Shown: piece after piece, positions 51,906-62,423 of the stretch
Layout of the letters: each line of letters begins with the position of its first letter
Position numbering within the stretch: the stretch's first letter is position 1
Position numbers and translations under genes: made by a program
Origin: Cladopsammia gracilis
Taxonomy: Eukaryota > Cnidaria > Anthozoa > Scleractinia > Dendrophylliidae
Length of the DNA: 64,000 bases
Assembly (NCBI GenBank): GCA_022457155.1
Contig: JAJGOT010000164.1
Span: 884,501 to 948,500 of the forward strand
Direction: 5' to 3'
The notes under the pieces: model-generated
Databases searched by the model: none
The model's input: only the letters and a program-made list of their open reading frames with translations
What the model was told of the DNA's origin: nothing

Positions 51906-52117
51906 TTTTTGGGAGGAGATAAAAAATAAATTAAATCGTGAAAAATCCATTTTTCCATGAACTTGCGATCCTCTTCCGATCGGACTGGGAGAAAACCAGT
52001 GGCCATGTCAACCGCTTTTTGGAAGTTTCTTTCTGCGTCACACGCTTTTTCCCAGTCCGTTTCCTCTTTGATTTTTTCAGCCTCTTTCTGAGGAGTGGAT
52101 TTGTTTTCACTTGACAT
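51902..52117 (-). CDS. Small protein with ERNFQKAVDMATGF motif
   Basis: 71 residues from ATG 52117 (MSSENKSTPQKE). Contains WEKACDAERNFQKAVDMATGF, matching 6384-6659 of the other element. Helical, charged; unknown function. Overlaps the SSB-like gene by four bases, and the upstream IENR1-like gene ends 24 bases before it, so these three genes form a compact minus-strand unit. Confidence 0.6.
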   Translation of the reverse strand: MSSENKSTPQKEAEKIKEETDWEKACDAERNFQKAVDMATGFLPVRSEEDRKFMEKWIFHDLIYFLSPPKK

Positions 52118-52140
52118 TTTTTCTCCAATGAAGAAAAAAT

Positions 52141-52653
52141 TCAAAACGTGGCTTGAAAATCTTCAACGCATGTGTCCATAGCAGCATTAATATCGGTGTA
52201 AACTTTGGGCATTCCTTTTCTTGCTCGAGAACACATAAATTTTTCATCCGCAGCCTTCACTCTCATGAGATTCAGGAATTTCTCCAGTCTGGGAGAAACC
52301 CAAGTGACTTCGTGCGATTTTTCCTGAGAATCCAGAAAATGAGTTTTTTTCTTGCAGAGTTGATTGAAAAAAACTGTGCGCGATAACCCAAATCGATCCC
52401 GAATTTCCTCTGCGGTGAAAAAGTCTTCCCCATCAATCTGGATGAATGGTGAGTCTTCTTCCTCCTGAATCCAGAACACTTTTTGGTCGGTTCTTCTGGT
52501 ATATTTAGTGTTGCCCGATTTGAGAACTCGCAAAATCGTTTTGGAGGGAAGACCAGTTTTTTCTGATGCTTCTTTGAATGTGAAAAAAAATTGTTTTTCT
52601 TTTCCTTCCCCTCCGGGGTTCGCTTCGCTCACTTCCTGAATTGAAAACTTCAT
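52141..52653 (-). CDS. Protein with two NUMOD/IENR1-like DNA-binding repeats
   Basis: 170 residues. ATG 52653 has an ATTTAAAATG context that is shared, back to back, with the PolB start at 52659. First repeat: FTFKEASEKTGLPSKTILRVL then TRRTDQKVFWI; second: FFTAEEIRDRFGLSRTVFFNQL then a strand. The C-terminal third (KAADEKFMCSRARKGMPKVY) is unassigned. A GCGAAGCGA motif encodes SEANPGG near the N-terminus. Divergent from PolB with 5 bases between the starts, so it may control or be co-controlled with the polymerase. Confidence 0.65.
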   Translation of the reverse strand: MKFSIQEVSEANPGGEGKEKQFFFTFKEASEKTGLPSKTILRVLKSGNTKYTRRTDQKVFWIQEEEDSPFIQIDGEDFFTAEEIRDRFGLSRTVFFNQLCKKKTHFLDSQEKSHEVTWVSPRLEKFLNLMRVKAADEKFMCSRARKGMPKVYTDINAAMDTCVEDFQATF

Positions 52654-52658
52654 TTTAA

Positions 52659-55600
52659 ATGGGGAAAAAAGATTTTTTTTCTCCATTAAAAATGTCTTTA
52701 GCTGCATGGCAATCCTTTGCGCGATCGACAAATTTGCGAGGTTGGTCGCGATTGAAAAAAGATGAACTGGTGAAGTTTTTAGTTGGAAATCTTTGGCAAG
52801 GAGGGGGAAAAAATCAGCCAAAAACTCGAAAAAGACGAGCCAACCTAGATGCCGAAAATGAAAAAATTGATGTGCCTTTTTTGATTCCGGAAAGAAGAAT
52901 TGTTTCCCCCAGAGTCATTCCCAGAGCGATTGAAGAAAATGTAGATACGGTTATCGATTGGACAAATTGGTTGGAAAGTGTGGATGACGCGGATGTTCGG
53001 AGAAGAGCCAATCCCGCAGTGGAAAGATTGAAAGAACAAGTCAGAAGATTGTGGGAACAGAGATTAGCCGTGGAAGAAGGGCAATCCGCTTTGCGAGGAT
53101 TCGCGAGACAATTTTTTATTCAAGGAGATGATTCCATTTCTCCCCAAGATTTTTTCCGGAGAGCAAGATGGTTGGTTCTCAGGCTCCTGCGAGAAAATCC
53201 ACAAACAAGAGTGAAATGCGTTTTGAATGTGGAAATGTCCCAAACCAATTTGGCTTCTGGGGAGGAAGTGATTGAAAATCCATTTTTCCATTCCCGGCAG
53301 AAAAGGAATTTGGGGAACAACCCAGAGATTCTGGATGAAATGGAAAGAGAAATGATTGAGAATCTGGAAAACTTCAATCGCAGGGGATCCAATTGGATGT
53401 TTGAAAGAGTTTTGCGTTTGGAAATTCATTTTGTGCGCTGGAACCCCCTGCGAGGATCTGGGTGGATTGAACTGCCTGCTGATTTGGCAAACAAGAAAGC
53501 CGTGATCAACATGCAAAATGAAGATGAGATGTGTTTCAAATGGTGCTTGGGCAGAGCCGCAAATATGGTCAAAGTTCATCCGGAAAGAATCACACCGACT
53601 TTGCGTGAACAAACAGAAGAGATGAATTGGGATGGCTGCGAATTTCCCATGGCCGTGGAAAAAATCAAGTTTTTTGAGGCCAGAAATCCTGACATTTCAG
53701 TGAACGTTTTTGGCTGGAATGGATTTGTTTTTCCCCTGAGAATCACCAAGGAAGAAAGGGGACTTCATGTGGATTTGATTCTGCTGACAGAAGAATTCAA
53801 AACGCATTATTGTCTGGTGAAAAATTTCTCCCGCTTGGCAAGCTCTCAAGTTTCGCGAAATGGGCATGAAAGATTTTTCTGCAAAAGATGCCTCAATTCA
53901 TTTCCCAGAGTGGAAAGTCTGGAGAAACACAAAACCATTTGCGGAGATTTTGAAGCCGCGAGAATTGAACTTCCAGGAGGAACTTGTTCCTTCAAAAACT
54001 TCCCAAAAATGATGCATCTGCCTGTTGTTGGATATGCAGATTTTGAGTCAATTTTGAAACCGCTGGGGGGAACTCAAAAAACCCACGAGCATATTCCCTG
54101 CGGATTTGCGTTTCATCTCGTTTCCCCGTTTTTGCAAATGGAGCCTGTGTTGAAAAGAGCTGCAAATGAAAATGAAGAACTTCCCAAAGAGTTTATTCGG
54201 AAATTGATTTCCCGAGTGAGAGAAGCTCACTTGAATTTGCCGAAAAAGGAAATGATTCCCCTGACCAACCAAGAATGGAAATCATTTCGAGAAGCGGAAG
54301 TGTGCTGGCTGTGTCGAGAAGAATTTGGAGAAAAAAGTCTGTCCAAGGTGAGGGATCACTGCCACTTCTCAGGAAAATTCAGGGGAGCAGCGCATCAATC
54401 TTGCAACCTGAAGTTTCAAAGGCCAAAATTCACCCCTGTGTTTTTTCACAATCTGGCAAACTATGACGCTCATCTTTTTGTGCGAGCTTTGGGGACAATG
54501 GATGAAGTTTTGAGCGTGACATGCATTCCCAACAATGAGGAGAAATATATTTCCTTTTCCCTGAAATTTGAGTTGAAAAAAGAATGGAATGAGGAGAAAG
54601 GGAAAGAATTTTCAGTGAAACATGAAATTCGATTTCTGGATTCCTTCAAATTCACGCTGGCAGGATTGGAATCGCTGGCAGAAAATCTCCCCAAAGAAGA
54701 ATTGAAAGAAATCACCAGATTTTTTGGTGAGAAAAGTGATTTGATGCGACGAAAAGGAGTCTTCCCCTATGAATTCATGGATGGGTTTGATAAGTTTGAG
54801 AAACAACTGCCAAAGAAAGCCGCTTTTTTCTCCAGATTGAATCAGGAAAAAGTCTCAGATGAAGATTTTGCCCATGCCCAGCGAGTCTGGGAAGAATTTG
54901 AAGTGAAAAATATGGGCGAATTTCACGATCTTTATCTGAAAACGGATGTGCTGCTGCTTGCAGATGTCATGGAAAGTTTCAGAAAACTTTGCGAAGAAAA
55001 CTATGAACTGGATCCCGCGCACAATTTTACCACCCCTGGGTTGGCTTGGGATGCAATGCTGAAAGTGACCGGAGTGAAGTTGGAACTTCTAGATGATGTG
55101 GAACAGTTGTTGATGTTTGAAAAAGGAATCAGGGGAGGAAACGCAAATGCATTCAAGCGATTTGCGAAAGCAAACAACCAATATATGAAAAATTTCAATC
55201 CAAAAGATCCATCTCGTTTCCTGGTTTATTTGGACCCAAACAACCTTTATGGATGGGCCATGTCGCAGCCTCTTCCAGTTGGGAAATTCCAATGGATGAG
55301 CGAAGAAGATTTGCAAAACTGGGAAAAGTTTGTGAAAGAAGAAGGTCAAGGTTGCATTCTGGAAGTTGATCTCATTTATCCCCCAGAATTGCATGACGAG
55401 CATAATGATTTTCCCCTGGCTCCGGAAAAACTGGCGCTGGGTGGGATTGAAAAACTCACGCAAAATCTGAGGGACAAAGAAGGCATGGTTTTGCACGGAC
55501 GCAATCTGGCGTTTTATCTTTCCCAGGGAATGAAGTTGAAAAAGATCAGGCGAGGAATCAAATTCGAAGAAGCACCTTTCATGAAATGTTATATTGACAA

Positions 55601-56594
55601 AAACACTGCCCTGAGATCCAAGGGAAAAACGAAGTTTGAAAAAGATTTCTTCAAACTCATGAACAACTCAGTCTTTGGGAAAACCATGGAAAACCTGAGA
55701 AACCGAGTCACGATTGAACTGGTGAAAGATGCGGAAAGGGCAGAAAAGCTGGTGAATAAATGCAACTTCGCCGATGTGAAAATTTTCGATGAGTTTCTGA
55801 TTGCAGTCAAGATGAGGAAAACGCGAGTGGTCATGTCAAAACCCATCTTTGTTGGGATGTCAATCTTGGATTTGTCCAAACTTTTGATGTATGATTTTCA
55901 CTATGAATATGTGAAGAAAAAGTGGGAAAATGTTTCTCTCCTGTATACCGACACAGATTCTTTGGTGCTGGAGATTGAAACGGAAGATTTTTTTGCGGAC
56001 ATTGCGGGGGATGTGGCAGAATGGTTTGACACAAATGATTTTTCCCCAGAGCATCCAGCAGTGTTGAATGGAATGCCAATCGTGCCGGGGAACAAGAAAA
56101 AGATTGGGTTGATGAAAGATGAATGCGAGGGTGCCATTTTGACAGAATTTGTCGCCCTGAGACCGAAACTGTATTCTCTCCTGATGGAGAAGAATGCAGA
56201 AACCACGGAGGAACAAAAGGCAAAAACCACGGAGGAACAAAAGGCAAAAGGAGTGAAAAAATGCATGATCAGGAAGAGTTTGAGACATGCAAACTTTGTG
56301 AAATGTTTGAGGACAAAACAAAAGCAACTCAGGAGGCAAACTATTTTTCGCAGCAGAGGGCACCATTTATTCACGGAAAACATGACCAAAATTGCGTTGA
56401 GTGCGGAAGATGATAAAAGAGTGATTTTGGGAAATGGAATTGATACGCTGGCGTTGGGGCATTGGAGACTGGGGGAAATATTCCCCCAAAATGAGCATGA
56501 AATTTTGGAAAATGAAACTGATCTAGCGTTGGGGCATTGGAGTATGGAAGAAATATTCTCCCCAAATGAGCGTGAGATTTTGGAAAATGATTGA
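52659..56594 (+). CDS. polB: Protein-primed family B DNA polymerase
   Basis: 1,311 residues from ATG 52659 (an in-frame ATG at 52692, MSLAAWQSFARS, may be the real start). SAP-like N-terminus (about 12-45); zinc finger CKRCLNSF...H...C (about 406-427); Exo I YADFES (about 457); endonuclease-VII-like cluster CWLCREEF...VRDHCHFSG...CN (about 549-584); Exo II HNLANYDAHLF (about 596); Exo III LYLKTDVLLLAD (about 757); motif A YLDPNNLYGWAM (about 857); motif B LMNNSVFGKTMEN (about 998); motif C YTDTDS (about 1096). All catalytic residues look intact. The last about 45 residues contain a tandem duplicate (LALGHWRLGEIF / LALGHWSMEEIF), and a nearby duplicated TTEEQKAK unit is at about 1186. It would replicate the linear element from protein-primed ends. 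Confidence 0.95.
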   Translation: MGKKDFFSPLKMSLAAWQSFARSTNLRGWSRLKKDELVKFLVGNLWQGGGKNQPKTRKRRANLDAENEKIDVPFLIPERRIVSPRVIPRAIEENVDTVIDWTNWLESVDDADVRRRANPAVERLKEQVRRLWEQRLAVEEGQSALRGFARQFFIQGDDSISPQDFFRRARWLVLRLLRENPQTRVKCVLNVEMSQTNLASGEEVIENPFFHSRQKRNLGNNPEILDEMEREMIENLENFNRRGSNWMFERVLRLEIHFVRWNPLRGSGWIELPADLANKKAVINMQNEDEMCFKWCLGRAANMVKVHPERITPTLREQTEEMNWDGCEFPMAVEKIKFFEARNPDISVNVFGWNGFVFPLRITKEERGLHVDLILLTEEFKTHYCLVKNFSRLASSQVSRNGHERFFCKRCLNSFPRVESLEKHKTICGDFEAARIELPGGTCSFKNFPKMMHLPVVGYADFESILKPLGGTQKTHEHIPCGFAFHLVSPFLQMEPVLKRAANENEELPKEFIRKLISRVREAHLNLPKKEMIPLTNQEWKSFREAEVCWLCREEFGEKSLSKVRDHCHFSGKFRGAAHQSCNLKFQRPKFTPVFFHNLANYDAHLFVRALGTMDEVLSVTCIPNNEEKYISFSLKFELKKEWNEEKGKEFSVKHEIRFLDSFKFTLAGLESLAENLPKEELKEITRFFGEKSDLMRRKGVFPYEFMDGFDKFEKQLPKKAAFFSRLNQEKVSDEDFAHAQRVWEEFEVKNMGEFHDLYLKTDVLLLADVMESFRKLCEENYELDPAHNFTTPGLAWDAMLKVTGVKLELLDDVEQLLMFEKGIRGGNANAFKRFAKANNQYMKNFNPKDPSRFLVYLDPNNLYGWAMSQPLPVGKFQWMSEEDLQNWEKFVKEEGQGCILEVDLIYPPELHDEHNDFPLAPEKLALGGIEKLTQNLRDKEGMVLHGRNLAFYLSQGMKLKKIRRGIKFEEAPFMKCYIDKNTALRSKGKTKFEKDFFKLMNNSVFGKTMENLRNRVTIELVKDAERAEKLVNKCNFADVKIFDEFLIAVKMRKTRVVMSKPIFVGMSILDLSKLLMYDFHYEYVKKKWENVSLLYTDTDSLVLEIETEDFFADIAGDVAEWFDTNDFSPEHPAVLNGMPIVPGNKKKIGLMKDECEGAILTEFVALRPKLYSLLMEKNAETTEEQKAKTTEEQKAKGVKKCMIRKSLRHANFVKCLRTKQKQLRRQTIFRSRGHHLFTENMTKIALSAEDDKRVILGNGIDTLALGHWRLGEIFPQNEHEILENETDLALGHWSMEEIFSPNEREILEND

Positions 56595-56603
56595 TTTTTT
56601 CGT

Positions 56604-56950
56604 GTGGAAATTCAGCGGAGAAATCTTGAAATTGGCCAATTTCAAGATTTTGTCTTGTGCTCATTTGGGCGTTAGTAGGTGGTAAAAGAGACTTCTGAGA
56701 CACCCTCAAATTCCCCTGAATTTCACACAAATATTTCAGACCCAACAAATCTCAAAAATTCAACAATTTCTGTCAGTTTTCACACAACTCCGCAATTTGT
56801 CAAATCTGCTCAAACTTATCAGAATTGCGTGGTATCTGTTGATTTGAACTGATGAAAAATAATTTATTATTTGTTGAAATCTGCAGGAAATATTTGTGTG
56901 AAATTCAGGGGAATTTGAGGGTGTCTCAGAAGTCTCTTTTACCACCTACT
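56604..56950. repeat. Right terminal inverted repeat of element B with 64-bp foldback
   Basis: 56674-56737 and 56887-56950 are perfect 64-bp inverted copies with a 149-bp loop. Inside lie the 28-bp palindrome centred on TTGGCCAA (56622-56649) and AAATTCAGCGGAG, mirroring the left end. Ends CCACCTACT, then the AAAGAA duplication. At the left end the same foldback has a 1-base loop. Confidence 0.9.
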
Positions 56951-56956
56951 AAAGAA
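56951..56956. repeat. Right target-site duplication AAAGAA
   Basis: Identical to 36378-36383; it confirms the insertion boundaries. Confidence 0.9.
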
Positions 56957-59300
56957 GTCTGTGTACTTTTTGCAATTTTGATTTCCAAATCATTTTCTTG
57001 GGAAATTTTCGATACACAACAGGTGTATTTTATTCAGAAATTAGTCATACTAGTTATTCTAGACCCGAGAAAAAGTTGTTTTGTGAGCTTTTGTACAGTC
57101 TAAATGTACTGTGCAGACGGTCGCATCATACTGTTTTGGAGAATTGCTAAATTGAAAAATACTGAGCCCGGTCGTCGATCTTAATTATTGTGCTTCCTTC
57201 CTCTGTTTAGAGAACTCCGCTGTTAGGCTAAGCCTGTCTATATATATTACGAATTTGTACGGTATAAGACTAGTCTTCCAGACGTTTTTTGTTCGGCCCG
57301 GTATGATGTTAGTCTTGTCCGCTCGACGTTTCTCCATGCATTTATACGTTTGTACGGTATTAGACTACATCAGTAGAACGATATTTGTTTGTTTTCTCAA
57401 CGTTTCGCCGTACCATCGTAGCCGGGGTCAATGCTTGTTCGTATGATACGGTATTAGCAGCTTTTCGCTATATCAACTTAAATTCGTGTTCTACTTTTCA
57501 TTCTCTCATACGTTCAAGGAGTATCTAACACTTACTTATACACTTGTGGTAAGAAATATTTGATTTTACTCAAATTAAAAGGAAAATCAAAGATGTAATA
57601 TTGCGGCTCAGAATCACGGAAAGCACGTCGAAGAGGCTTTAATTTTTCAAAATTTTCTACGCGGCTTTGAAATCTTAATGAAAATCCTGATCACCTTCGA
57701 TCGAATCTGTCATAAGGACCGTTTAATATCGTGTTTGTCGCTTATTGCTGTGAGATTTTTGTTGCCGCAATTTTTACAACCCTTACATTTCAGTTAGCGA
57801 TCGTGGTTTCAAGTGTCGACTACTGAATGTAGTCGTACTTTTCAGACATAATTTTACGTTTCTCCGTAAAAGCAGTTAAGCACTAAATAATGCACTGGGT
57901 TTAATAAAGACGCCACGAGTTCAAGCTGTGTACCACTTCTTGTCTCTATTTAAAACAACTAGTGGCCAGCAAGACTTCTGCTACAGAGCAGTCAGTATTC
58001 GAAATTTACTAGACCCGTCTCTGTATATTATTTCATATACTTTCATGTTAAAAACCAAACGTTCTGAGAAATGATTTGGTGCTCTTAAAGCTAAATCTCT
58101 TCTCCAATCGCTGCTCACTTAACTTGAGTACGCATATTATTTTGCCGCGTTATAGAACAAATTCGAACTGTAAGTACATGTCGCGAGGAACAACAGCATT
58201 CTTCGCGATAGCCTGCGTGGCAGGCGCTAGGAGTCAGAAGGAAGGGTATTGGGCGCCCGCGAAACACTTGGAGAGAGCGAAAAGGGGGGAGGGGACGCAC
58301 TTCACGTTCTCTCCACGTGTTTCGCGCGCGCCGGCGCGCCCAATATCCTCCCTTCCCTTCTCCTTTCTAGTGGCTGCCACGCAGACTATCTTCGCGATGC
58401 CAAACACAACATACCATTACAATTAAATGATCTTTGTCGTTTGAAGATAAAACAGAAAAATGTACACATTATCGTTAACTTAATTAAACTTTATCATCTC
58501 TACCCAGCAACCCTGGTATGGTTTTCTCACGTTTTATCTGTCACTAAGTTAATGAATGCCAGTTTCAGAAAAATGGTATTTGTGAGGTTTCGAACCCTCA
58601 ATGAACTATCGTAACTTATAATTAATAGGAACATAAAAAGGCTACATCATCCGGTAAAAAACGGATCTGAGATATTATCGCTGTGCAAGAATTTAAATTT
58701 TTGAAAGCTTTAAATTTGCTTAACCAGTGAAGCAAAAAAATAAAAAATAAAAACGTTTTGTGGACGGTTTCCTGATAATTTTTTGGACCATCGCCGAGGG
58801 TTGAATTCCCTCAATTATCAAGACAAAATAAATATTAGTACAATGATAGAAGTGAAGGAATCTTTTAAGTTCAGTGACAGTTTAATGAGCCGAACGTTTT
58901 CTTATTGATTATATTCGGATTCGTATAAACTAAGACACCGATAAGTTATCACCAAAGCGAAGGCTTTAATGATAACCTGAGCAGAGCCGGGACATCCTTT
59001 TGACATGTAAAGGAAACCTAGAATCAGATGCTAAACTGGGTATGCAACAAATGTTTTGGTTTATGATCAGGAATAACAGGCCGTTTAGAGTGCCGCCGAG
59101 TTTTTTTGCCTGAGGATTGACATTGCCAATTCAAATGTCCCTTAAACCAGAAACCAAAACATGTGTTCTAACTTGTTAACAAAAGGTTGCACTATAAGTC
59201 ATCATCGACATTTCAGTTTCCATCATTTGCCACAACATGAGTTCGTATAACGACTGAGATGTGGGAATGAAATTATTTACATTCTAAATTAGAGACCAGA
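56957..59300. other. Host intergenic, no gene seen
   Basis: 57250-57460 repeats a TACGGTATxAG(A/T)C motif several times. 58199-58403 is a foldback pair (TCTTCGCGATAGCCTGCGTGGCAGGC with GTGGCTGCCACGCAGACTATCTTCGCGA) enclosing a GC-rich centre (CGCGCGCGCCGGCGCGCC), likely a MITE. Small frames here are not supported. Confidence 0.5.
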
Positions 59301-60719
59301 ATGAGTGAAAGTACCGTGATAGAGGTGTTTGGTCACATCTTGTTCAGTTTTACACGAAGTGTCACAGAACACTACAGTCCAGAAGAACCTGAATTTACGG
59401 CAGAGTCGCTTGGTTACAGGCCTCTGGAAAGAACGGGAAGAGAATGGAATTATCTTCCTGTTGATGAGCTTATTTACCAAGAATACAGCGACAGAGAAGC
59501 GACATATTTAGACTATCTGTCATCTAGCAGTCTTGATGTTAAAGCGATTGACGCATGCTCAACAGAAGAAAACGAAGAAACACAGGACCATCAGCGAAAT
59601 GACGACAGAGCCATGGCTTGGAAGCGACTGAGACCATTCGCTCTCCACACAGTTTGTAAATCAATGTACATTGGAGCCTTGATTTCACTTGTCACCGCTC
59701 TTTTCATAGGGACAATATACATGCTGGTCACTTATGTCTCGTTTAAGACTGTACACGTTTGTCAGTTTCACCATATGAACTCAATTTCAGTACAAATTCA
59801 GTGGATAAGATCAATGTCTCATGTAGCTTATTGCGGTTTTCTATATATTTGGTTCTTTGTGCTTATGCAGTTTCTTTTTCGTCCTTTTCAGTTAATGGGG
59901 GTTAAAAGAAAACTGCTCCTGGTGTGTTTCATTACACATTCTTTGGACACTCTTTATCGTGTTGCCTTACAAGCTCTTGGTATATCTCATTCCAAAATTT
60001 CATATCTACAAAAGATTCCTCTTAACGCTTGTCTTCTTATCAATCAATGCCTGCAAATATGTGTCTTAACGCATTACTTTTGTGCAAGTTCACGACAGAA
60101 GCTAAATGTGTTCTTGCAATTATTAATACCAAGTTGTTTTGGTATGTTCACCTTCTTCATCGTAGCGTCCTTGATTTATCCAGCATACAACAAAGAAAAT
60201 GAAGATGGAAAACTATTAATTGCAGTCTTCGCTCCTCTCGTTGGAGTTTTTGTAAAAGTTATCTCGCGTTTTTGTGTTCAAAAGTTGTATAACATTACCC
60301 ATCCGGGATATTCGTATGTCTTATTATCGTCGTTGTATTGTGGCTCAGCGATCGTTTTTCGAGTGATGCAAGCGGATCTGGACAATTTACAAGCCATCGC
60401 TATTCTTGGAATAATTCACGGTGCTGCAGAAGTCATAGAACGAAGCACCATGGTTGTGATCGATCACATTTGTTATCTGGTCTGGAAAAGAAGATCAGCT
60501 CCTTGGGGAAGTTTTCGTACTCCTCGCCGTGGGAGACTAATGGCTGATATCGTTATCATGAGCATGTTGTTTGAATCAACTGCTATCGTGTCTGTGAATG
60601 GATTCCTATACTTGTATCAATTCGTTTACTTACAAAACTGGTCCGTGTTAAATTTACTACAGTCATTTGCCATCACTACTTCAGTTCAGCTGGTGATTGA
60701 GTGGTTTTTATCTCGTTAA
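59301..60719 (+). CDS. Multi-pass membrane protein, family copy 5 (C-terminally truncated)
   Basis: 472 residues from ATG 59301 (MSESTVIEVFGH), opposite strand to the other copies. It matches the intact 539-residue protein from end to end as far as LVIEWF, including EPEFTAES, PVDELIYQEYSDREAT, AMAWKRLRP and WGSFRTPRRGRLMADI, and then stops after LSR; the last 67 residues, including the final membrane segment, are missing. The stop comes from an inserted foldback (TATCTCGTT ... AACGAGATA, 60711-60744) with a GCGCATGCGCGC centre. The remaining frame is clean, so it may still be expressed as a shorter protein. Confidence 0.75.
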   Translation: MSESTVIEVFGHILFSFTRSVTEHYSPEEPEFTAESLGYRPLERTGREWNYLPVDELIYQEYSDREATYLDYLSSSSLDVKAIDACSTEENEETQDHQRNDDRAMAWKRLRPFALHTVCKSMYIGALISLVTALFIGTIYMLVTYVSFKTVHVCQFHHMNSISVQIQWIRSMSHVAYCGFLYIWFFVLMQFLFRPFQLMGVKRKLLLVCFITHSLDTLYRVALQALGISHSKISYLQKIPLNACLLINQCLQICVLTHYFCASSRQKLNVFLQLLIPSCFGMFTFFIVASLIYPAYNKENEDGKLLIAVFAPLVGVFVKVISRFCVQKLYNITHPGYSYVLLSSLYCGSAIVFRVMQADLDNLQAIAILGIIHGAAEVIERSTMVVIDHICYLVWKRRSAPWGSFRTPRRGRLMADIVIMSMLFESTAIVSVNGFLYLYQFVYLQNWSVLNLLQSFAITTSVQLVIEWFLSR

Positions 60720-62420
60720 AGCGCATGCGCGCATAACGAGATATAGGAGTCACTAGAATATGGGGACAAAAGTTGTTAACAAATTTTTGTGGACTTTTGC
60801 CCGGGGGGGTTAGTTGTTTCTTCTTTATAGAAGCTATATTAGGGCATCGAGGATATGGTTGGTTAAACCGGTTAGGATTTCAAGAAGGGCATCACATACT
60901 GCTCCTAAAATTTTTGGGGAGCACCCCCGGACCTATTGTTAATTTCCCTTGGGTATCGGAATGTCAAAACTTGTGACGAACTTGTCATATCTTACATTAC
61001 GTTACCGCAAAGGTATTAAGTTCTTCTTAAGTTTCGATATCTCACGTTACCTATCAGTTTCAATCATTTGTCGTAAAGCCATTAAAGCTGCATTGCGTTT
61101 TTTTTTTGGCAAACGCAGTTTGAGAATTTCACGGTGTATTTTTACGAATGGAGACGTTTTAAGAAAGTTAAATGGGACGGGAAAGTTTGTATTTTCATAT
61201 GAGCGATATGGCAGAGCAAAATTGCGTTTGTTCTATTTTGATTCATTGCTATTACGGTTTGATTATGCAATAGTATGGGAACGACGTCATAGTTTTGTTT
61301 ATTTAGCTACCGTGCACAAGGATTGCGCGACTGAATTTGTTTTGCGGGAGGATATTTTTGCGGGTCGCGGAGACAGCTAAAATTTGCTGGAAGGAAATGC
61401 TTGCGGATTTCTGGGCAAGTATAAATAAAATCCAAGGCATCGGTATTAAACTGCAATTTTACTTCCTGACCGGAGGTTTGTATAGTTCCCATAGTTATGG
61501 TTGCTGTTCTGGCGCCAATATGAACATAAACAACGAGAAAACTAGTGAGTGAATTATTGTACGTTGTTGTAAAAACGTACCAGTATTATGATAACAGTCT
61601 CTGGTTCGTTTAAGGACGTGTCTGGAGTTGAATCAGGAATACAAATGACTGTTGTGCCGGTCGTCTCGGAGTTCACTGTTATGAGAATTATGAGTTATGA
61701 GAGTTCACCGTTCTGTAAAACGCGGACCGGATGGCGGCAGATGGCGGATGGCGGCGGATGGCGGAAGGCGGACGGCGGATAATAAAATGCGGATAACAAA
61801 ATGCGGATGATAAAATGCGGATGAAAAAAACAACAGAAAAATAATTCCTTACGATTTTTACAAAAAAAAAAACAAAACAAAGAAAGAAAAGCAGAAATAA
61901 CTTTAAAATGGCACGAAACAAAAACACGAAACAGTAACTTTATTGTCCAAACTGTCTTCAAGTTCCACTTCATGCCTCACTCAACCCTAGTTGGAAAATA
62001 TATGAATGTTGCGTTTCGAGCCCCTCCCCTAGGTTTGACCGATTGTGCAGTCTGCACGTGTTTGAGGATGGAGTCCGACGAGTGTGACGATTACGGGCTT
62101 TTAAAATCTGTGTTTAGGAAACGGTAAGTTAGTAGAGTTCTTAAATTCGATTTAACTTCACCTGTTACTTTGCTTCACAAACAATCTTTGCTGACTTTTT
62201 ATTCGTGTTTGTATCTGGTTCGTTGAAGAGTCAGGAAGGTGATGCAGTTGAGTGTTTTTATCATAGATATGTTAAAAGGGTTAATTACTACACTAGTTTC
62301 CGTTATGGATATCTTTGGAATGCATGTATTCAGATAAGACCTTTTTGAGTGTTCCACTGTCACGATCATTCATTCCTGTGTTATCCTTTGTGAAAGCAAG
62401 AGCAACACTACAATGGTGTC
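60720..62420. other. Host intergenic with a GCGGATGGCG minisatellite, no gene seen
   Basis: 61725-61785 is a short G-rich minisatellite (GGATGGCGG units), followed by AAAATGCGGAT repeats to about 61830. A 143-residue frame at 60949-61380 has no recognisable motif and normal chance composition. Confidence 0.45.
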
Positions 62421-62423
62421 TCA

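Larger units (their letters stand above)
36384..56950. mobile_element. Complete Polinton/Maverick (adintovirus-like) element B
   Basis: 20,567 bp, bounded by AAAGAA duplications and inverted termini AGTAGGTGG / CCACCTACT (the AG...CT ends typical of Polintons). It carries the hallmark set: DDE integrase with chromodomain, adenain-like protease, double-jelly-roll capsid protein, penton, FtsK/HerA ATPase and protein-primed PolB. It adds a fibre, a PLA2-like protein and several accessory genes. Almost all genes are open; the breaks I see are in the first small gene, a homopolymer near the PLA2 start, and a truncated integrase N-terminus. It is young by its perfect target duplication and identical outer 47 bp of the termini. 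Confidence 0.95.

Noticed and set aside
58560..58625. Possible tRNA T-arm (GGTTTCGAACCCTC) near 58575
   Set aside because: An 8-base loop and no matching acceptor or anticodon stems by eye.
60949..61380. 143-residue open frame
   Set aside because: No recognisable domain, biased composition and surrounded by decayed DNA; treated as chance.
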